Source: M55B112 sp040880545
Lineage (GTDB): Bacteria; Bacteroidota; Bacteroidia; Bacteroidales; GCA-2748055
Assembly: GCA_040880545.1 (NCBI GenBank)
Contig: JBBDIE010000061.1
Location: 1 to 35,611 of the forward strand
Direction: 5' to 3'
Length of the DNA stretch: 35,611 nucleotides
Shown here: positions 31,343-35,611 of the stretch, one piece after another
Layout of the letters: the number at the start of each line of letters is the position of its first letter
Numbering within the stretch: the stretch's first letter is position 1
Made by a program: the position numbers and the translations under genes
The notes under the pieces: model-generated
The model's input: only the letters and a program-made list of their open reading frames with translations
Database searches by the model: none
What the model was told of the DNA's origin: nothing

Positions 31343-33766
31343 TCAGAACTTCACCTGAAGAGCAAGCATCAGGTGTCTTCCAGCCTGGGGATAATAACCA
31401 TCAAGGAAAGCTTCCTCTCCCCCTGAATAATACCTGTACAACCAGGCATTCGTCTCGTATTTGGTGTCCAGCAGATTGGGTACCAGGATGCTGAGTACCA
31501 TCTGATCCGCCCACGAGGGCCTGAATATCCAGGAAGCCTTCAGGTCGTTCACAAAATATGAATCCAGCACATATTCGGGATTTGAAGTATTATCTATATA
31601 TTGCTCACCCACATACTTCGACATCAAACTGAATTTAATATTCTCGATGGGGTTGTATACCAGCTGACTTGCTGCAACCACCGAAGGTGAGTAGGCCAGG
31701 GTGGAATTACCAATGGGTTCTTCTACCTGGTATGGTTCATTTGCCGGATCATTCCAGTAGTCCCAGTTGTCAATAAAGTTTACAAAATTCTTGATCCTGT
31801 TCCTGCTGAGTGTAAGGTTCCCGTTCCAGGTAAATTTATTGTGCAGGTTAAACCCTGCTTCCAATTCAATACCGGCCCTGTAACTTTCTTCAACATTTGT
31901 CATCACCGGGTACCCCACTTCATTGAGTTGTCCCGTAAGTACCAACTGGTCGTTATAATCCATGTAGTATAATGTCACACCAGCCCTGAAAGCCTGTCCG
32001 ATGACAGAATAACCTGCCTCGAAGTCGTTGAGTGTTTCATGCACCGGTGCCTTGTTGGGCGGAGCGTCTGTAAAGTTGTTCCTGTTAGGTTCCCTGCCTG
32101 CTCTTGCATAAGAGATAAAGCCCCTGTGCCCGGCAAATGGGGTGAAATTGAATCCCGCTTTCGGATTGAAAAAGAGAAATTCATGTTCCTGTGTCACATC
32201 CCGGTTTTCCGAATCGGTGCCGTCAATATCATGGGTGATCCCCCTTACCTGGAGATCAAGGAATGCGGTAATACTACTGCCCATATCCTGGTAATATTTA
32301 CCATAGATGTTCCAGTCAGTCTTGATTCCCACTCCTTCATACCATTCATGACCTGCCTCGTTATCACCAAAATAGTTGGCCCATAACACTCTCCCGAAGT
32401 GCAGTCCCACATACCTGTTTATTCCTCCTCCCGCAATCAGTGTGTTGTTTTCACCAGTATACGTCAGGGAGGCAATGGCGCCGTAAAAATCATTATCCAG
32501 CCACTTTCTCCGAATCAGGTCCGTGGAAAAGACAGTGTCTGTACCAACCACAGGGTATTCCATACTGTATTCGGCATAATCCTCTGAAGTTTTATACTGC
32601 TCATAATACCCGTTTCCCCATGTATAATGTAACGCGGCATTCAGCTGCAATTTACGTGTGAACTCTTTTGAGTAATGTAATTGGTAATGGATCTGGTCAT
32701 AATGGTCCACCTGGTTGTCGTAATAGGCTGTCTGTCCGGAAGTATCGGTATAGGCCCCCATTTCGTTGTATGTCCGGTGGGAGACCAGCATGGAAGATGG
32801 AACCCCTCCCCACGACTGGTAAAGCTCCTCAAAACCACCGAAAGTAATAAATTTAAGGCTCGAAGTCTCCGAAAACCAACCGGCCGAAAGGTAATAGGAC
32901 TGCAGATCTGTCCACGACCTGTCAATGTAACCGTCAGAATAGAGGTCCGAAAGTCGCACATCCACTGAAAATTTGTCATTGATCAGTCCGGTACCCAGGG
33001 AAACTGTATTTTTCAGTGTGTTAAAGGAACCCGCGGTCACATCATATGTCGCGTAGGGATCCTCGTTCACCAGGGTGGTTTGCATATTCACTGTGGCTCC
33101 AAACGCCGCAGCCCCGTTTGTGGATGTTCCCACCCCACGCTGGATCTGAATCTGCTCAGTTGAGGAGGCCAGGTCCGGAAGATCCACCCAAAATACAGTT
33201 TGCGATTCTGCATCATTCAGCGGAACACCATTAATGGTCACGTTGATCCTGTTGGCATCAGTTCCACGGATCCGCATGGAGGTATAACCAATCCCATGTC
33301 CGGCATCAGAAGATGAGATTACCGATGGGGTCAGGCTAATGATATAGGGGATGTCCTGACCGAAATTCTTTTCAACAATTTCATCACGATCCAGGTCCAC
33401 GTATGCCATGGGAGTTTTCTCACCAGCCCTCAGGGCACTTATTGTTACCTCTTCTCCCCTGAAATATTTCTGTTCAAGGATGATGGATCCGGCATCCGTA
33501 TCGCCTGCAATACTGATGTTTTTTTCAATGGTTTCATATCCCACGAAGGAGAATACCACCTTATACATCCCTACAGGCAGGCCGTCAATCTGAAAGGCAC
33601 CCGATTCATCGGTAATGGAGCCTCTGTTCAATTCAGGAACTGAGACACTCGCCCCCTGAAGAGGGTCATTTTGTACATCGTAAACATGGCCGCTAAGCAC
33701 AAATTGTGCATGTAGCTGCATAGCCGCAGCCAATAGCACAAGTCCAAACAAAACTTGTTTTTTCAT
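31343..33766 (-). CDS. TonB-dependent receptor, predicted thiamin-related uptake
   Basis: An 807-aa outer-membrane active transporter powered by TonB-ExbB-ExbD. The signal peptide covers about 1-20 (cut near LHA|QF). A CarboxypepD_reg-like domain (about 22-105, LSGHVYDVQNDPLQGASVSV) is followed by a plug (about 115-235, with SMRIRGTDANRINVTINGVPLNDAES) and a 22-strand barrel that ends in Phe (LALQVKF), as beta-barrel assembly requires. The TPP riboswitch 30 bases upstream of the ATG suggests that it imports thiamin, its phosphate or a precursor; similar TPP-regulated receptors are known in Bacteroidota. No PnuT-type inner-membrane transporter or thiamin kinase gene follows; the next gene downstream is the hybrid kinase. 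The ligand is an inference from regulation. Confidence 0.92.
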   Translation of the reverse strand: MKKQVLFGLVLLAAAMQLHAQFVLSGHVYDVQNDPLQGASVSVPELNRGSITDESGAFQIDGLPVGMYKVVFSFVGYETIEKNISIAGDTDAGSIILEQKYFRGEEVTISALRAGEKTPMAYVDLDRDEIVEKNFGQDIPYIISLTPSVISSSDAGHGIGYTSMRIRGTDANRINVTINGVPLNDAESQTVFWVDLPDLASSTEQIQIQRGVGTSTNGAAAFGATVNMQTTLVNEDPYATYDVTAGSFNTLKNTVSLGTGLINDKFSVDVRLSDLYSDGYIDRSWTDLQSYYLSAGWFSETSSLKFITFGGFEELYQSWGGVPSSMLVSHRTYNEMGAYTDTSGQTAYYDNQVDHYDQIHYQLHYSKEFTRKLQLNAALHYTWGNGYYEQYKTSEDYAEYSMEYPVVGTDTVFSTDLIRRKWLDNDFYGAIASLTYTGENNTLIAGGGINRYVGLHFGRVLWANYFGDNEAGHEWYEGVGIKTDWNIYGKYYQDMGSSITAFLDLQVRGITHDIDGTDSENRDVTQEHEFLFFNPKAGFNFTPFAGHRGFISYARAGREPNRNNFTDAPPNKAPVHETLNDFEAGYSVIGQAFRAGVTLYYMDYNDQLVLTGQLNEVGYPVMTNVEESYRAGIELEAGFNLHNKFTWNGNLTLSRNRIKNFVNFIDNWDYWNDPANEPYQVEEPIGNSTLAYSPSVVAASQLVYNPIENIKFSLMSKYVGEQYIDNTSNPEYVLDSYFVNDLKASWIFRPSWADQMVLSILVPNLLDTKYETNAWLYRYYSGGEEAFLDGYYPQAGRHLMLALQVKF

Positions 33767-33796
33767 AATAGGTATGATTTATAATTCACATTAAAA

Positions 33797-33878
33797 TGCA
33801 TCTCCCTTCGCCGGCATTACCCGGATCAGGTCCTAAGGGTATGATCTCAGCCTGTTATTTAAGGCACCCCCTTAGTGA
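33797..33878 (-). promoter_or_regulatory. TPP riboswitch (THI element)
   Basis: On the minus strand all core elements are present in order: GGGGTGCC (33863-33870), the conserved CTGAGA loop near 33846-33851, ACCC, then ACCTGATCCGGGTAATGCC (around 33815-33833) and GGCGAAGGGA (ending near 33804). These are the thiamin pyrophosphate contacts of the THI box. It ends about 30 bases before the receptor ATG at 33766, close enough for translational control of start access; no intrinsic terminator is visible between. TPP should lower expression. Confidence 0.95.
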
Positions 33879-33888
33879 AATTACCCTG

Positions 33889-33896
33889 CAAAGGTA
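33889..33896 (-). promoter_or_regulatory. -7 box of the TPP-riboswitch transcript
   Basis: The minus strand reads TACCTTTG, an exact TAnnTTTG match. Transcription would begin about 7 bases later, just before the riboswitch's first stem, which supports both calls. No clear -33 element is seen. Confidence 0.55.
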
Positions 33897-33975
33897 AAAA
33901 GGAATTTGAGAAATAAAAAAAGGTGGGATATAAATTAGTCCTGTTCGGGGATAAAGAGTCTGTCAATAAAGTAGC

Positions 33976-33996
33976 GTGGCTGGATCATAATGTTCG
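33976..33996 (+). repeat. Second copy of the GTGGCTG repeat end
   Basis: These 21 bases (starting GTGGCTGGATCATAAT) are identical, in opposite orientation, to 14667-14687, about 19 kb away. Weaker similarity continues upstream (TCAATA and GCGTGG appear in both flanks). Only one end is seen, so it looks like a truncated or diverged copy. Confidence 0.55.
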
Positions 33997-34125
33997 TTTG
34001 CAAGGGTTATTCCCTGCGGTCATGAGCTATGTTATGCTCGTCTTCCTTCCCACCCGATTCTCGCTTTCGTTTTACACTTTTTTCACCATCTTTGCGTTAT
34101 AATTGCGTATGGAAGATAACCGCAT

Positions 34126-35559
34126 GTGAAAAAAATTATCATACTTATAGTATTAGCAGGAACAATGGCCATGATGTACCATTGCCGCCCCGAGAGAAAT
34201 TACATTGAGGAACAGGATGCGAAACTACAATTCAGCCTGGATACCGTCTACTTTGATACGATTTTTACTACCGTAGGCACAATCACCAAGGAATTCAGGG
34301 TGTACAACCCCCATTCCCGCTATATTAAAATTGATGCCATTGAACTGGCTGGCGGAGTTGGTTCTGTATTCAGGATTAACGTGGATGGATCACCCGGAAA
34401 CCGGTTTGATAATTTTGAGCTGGCACCCGGGGACAGCATGTATGTATTTGTTGAAGCGACCCTTAACCCGAACGAGTCTCCGGATATCCTGAGAATACAA
34501 GACTCCATTACCTTCTCCGTAAACGGGAACCTCCAGGATATCGACCTGGTAGCGTGGGGGCAGGATGTACATCTTTTAAAGGATAGTATACTGGATTACT
34601 CTGCCACCTGGGTAGCCGATAAACCTTATCTTATTATTGGCGGGATACTTGTGGATACGCTCCAGGAATTAACCATCGAAAAAGGGGTGCAGATATACAT
34701 GCACAGGGATGCAGGAATTTATATACTGGGCTCCATGAAAATCAACGGATCCCTGGAAGATCCGGTGGTGATCCAGGGCGACAGGCTGGAACGGGAGTTT
34801 CAGGATGATCCCGGTTACCCCGGACAATGGTTCGGGATCCGATTCCTGCCTGGAAGTCACAGTAATGTGGTGAATTACGCACGCATTCTGAATGGAACGG
34901 TGGGGTTGATGGCCGACTCTGTGGTCAGGTTTGATCAACCGGTGATGACTATTACAAATACAGAGATCAACAGGATGAGCTACGTTGGGATACTGGGCAG
35001 GGGTACCACCATCAAGGCGTGGAACACCGTGGTGGGCGATTGCGGCAGCAGCTGTGTCCAACTGCTCTACGAAGGCTCTTACTTTTTTAACCATTGTACC
35101 CTTGCAAATTACTGGAAAACAGGCTTCTCCAACCGAAAAACGCCGGCCCTGTTTATTGCCAACTATTTTACCTATCAAGACGATGCCGGAAAGATAATTG
35201 TGCATACCAGGGATATTGATACGGCCTATTTTACCAACTCCATTATCCACGGATCACGCAATAATGAGATCCTTGTCAGTAAATCGGATGAAGGCCGGTT
35301 GCATTACAAATTCGACCACATCCTCACCAGGCTAGACATCGCAGAGTACGATTATATTCATGACCGGAGTTTTACCGGAATCATTAATAACAAGGCTCCG
35401 GAATTCGATTCTCTGCGGGTCAGTTATGAACTGGATAGCCTCTCACCAGCCATTAATGCCGGTGATCCGGACTATGCCCTGGAACACCCGTTCGACTTTA
35501 ACGGCATCAACAGGCTCGCGGATGACAAGCCTGACCTGGGGGCATTTGAAAAAAACTGA
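34126..35559 (+). CDS. Probable lipoprotein with parallel beta-helix region
   Basis: The 477-aa protein starts at GTG (34126); the overlapping ATG at 34124 is followed at once by a stop. The first 20 residues are hydrophobic and end in MYHC, a poor but possible lipobox with Cys20. Residues about 35-150 look like an Ig-like/ASH domain (TITKEFRVYNPHSRYIKIDAIELAGG, APGDSMYVFVEATLNPNE). From about 180 to 430 short repeated strands resemble a right-handed parallel beta-helix (LTIEKGVQIYMHRDAGIYILG, SMKINGSLEDPVVIQGD). The C-terminus reads DFNGINRLADDKPDLGAFEKN, a tail common in 'choice-of-anchor Q' beta-helix proteins. It probably acts at the cell surface, but no substrate or catalytic residue is evident. 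Confidence 0.85.
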   Translation: MKKIIILIVLAGTMAMMYHCRPERNYIEEQDAKLQFSLDTVYFDTIFTTVGTITKEFRVYNPHSRYIKIDAIELAGGVGSVFRINVDGSPGNRFDNFELAPGDSMYVFVEATLNPNESPDILRIQDSITFSVNGNLQDIDLVAWGQDVHLLKDSILDYSATWVADKPYLIIGGILVDTLQELTIEKGVQIYMHRDAGIYILGSMKINGSLEDPVVIQGDRLEREFQDDPGYPGQWFGIRFLPGSHSNVVNYARILNGTVGLMADSVVRFDQPVMTITNTEINRMSYVGILGRGTTIKAWNTVVGDCGSSCVQLLYEGSYFFNHCTLANYWKTGFSNRKTPALFIANYFTYQDDAGKIIVHTRDIDTAYFTNSIIHGSRNNEILVSKSDEGRLHYKFDHILTRLDIAEYDYIHDRSFTGIINNKAPEFDSLRVSYELDSLSPAINAGDPDYALEHPFDFNGINRLADDKPDLGAFEKN

Positions 35560-35611
35560 CGATTTTCTTCGATATTTCGCAGGTTCATCACATTAACAGG
35601 GAGGAGTACTT

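Noticed and set aside
34669..35250. 193-aa minus-strand frame opposite the beta-helix lipoprotein
   Set aside because: It is composition-driven antisense; the plus-strand frame has a signal sequence and conserved tail.

Overview
The window looks like a chromosomal segment of a Bacteroidota bacterium, probably a free-living Bacteroidales/Marinilabiliales-type organism. The evidence is a subtilase with a type IX secretion (Por) C-terminal tail, a TonB-dependent receptor with an N-terminal carboxypeptidase-regulatory-like domain, a hybrid PAS histidine kinase, a VTC/DUF4956 pair, a START-like gene beside an LptF/LptG permease, few Shine-Dalgarno sequences, and several -7 boxes matching the Bacteroidota consensus TAnnTTTG. 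No phage, CRISPR array or complete insertion sequence is visible. Most of the window is housekeeping or envelope genes.

Layout. 1-360: two divergent tRNA genes. The minus-strand one (anticodon CA-, probably Met-CAU) is cut in its D-loop by an 88-bp element made of two inverted 44-nt hairpin units. The plus-strand one is an intact tRNA-Gly(CCC). 361-4530: a secreted glycine-rich repeat protein and two MFS transporters, all on the minus strand. 4670-11180: a plus-strand cluster with a START-like protein, an LptF/LptG-family permease, GT4 and GT2 glycosyltransferases, ribBA and fmt. From the permease to fmt the genes overlap by 4 to 26 bases, so they look co-transcribed and translationally coupled. 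11230-12800 (minus): an orphan tyrosine-recombinase core-binding domain and a glucosaminidase with two LysM modules. 13030-14515: a VTC-fold (polyphosphate polymerase-type) protein with its DUF4956 membrane partner. 14515-14740: a MITE-like repeat.

14927-19680: PEP carboxylase and cytidine deaminase (plus), then an RluA-type pseudouridine synthase and panB (minus). 19857-26034: dnaK with a clear terminator, a secreted MORN-repeat protein, a T9SS-exported S8 peptidase, and xseA-xseB. 26062-33766 (minus): an oligopeptide-type solute-binding lipoprotein placed 6 bases after a 1188-aa soluble hybrid histidine kinase, and a TonB-dependent receptor. The receptor is preceded by a clear TPP riboswitch, so it is probably an outer-membrane thiamin (or precursor) transporter. 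34126-35559: a lipoprotein with a parallel beta-helix-like region.

The most unusual signal is the double-hairpin element inside the tRNA gene. Its two units share their ends but have different, internally complementary stems. Next in interest are the MITE-like element with a related end about 19 kb away, the riboswitch-receptor pair without inner-membrane partners, and the stand-alone recombinase core-binding domain. Functions are assigned from motifs read by eye; no database search was possible.
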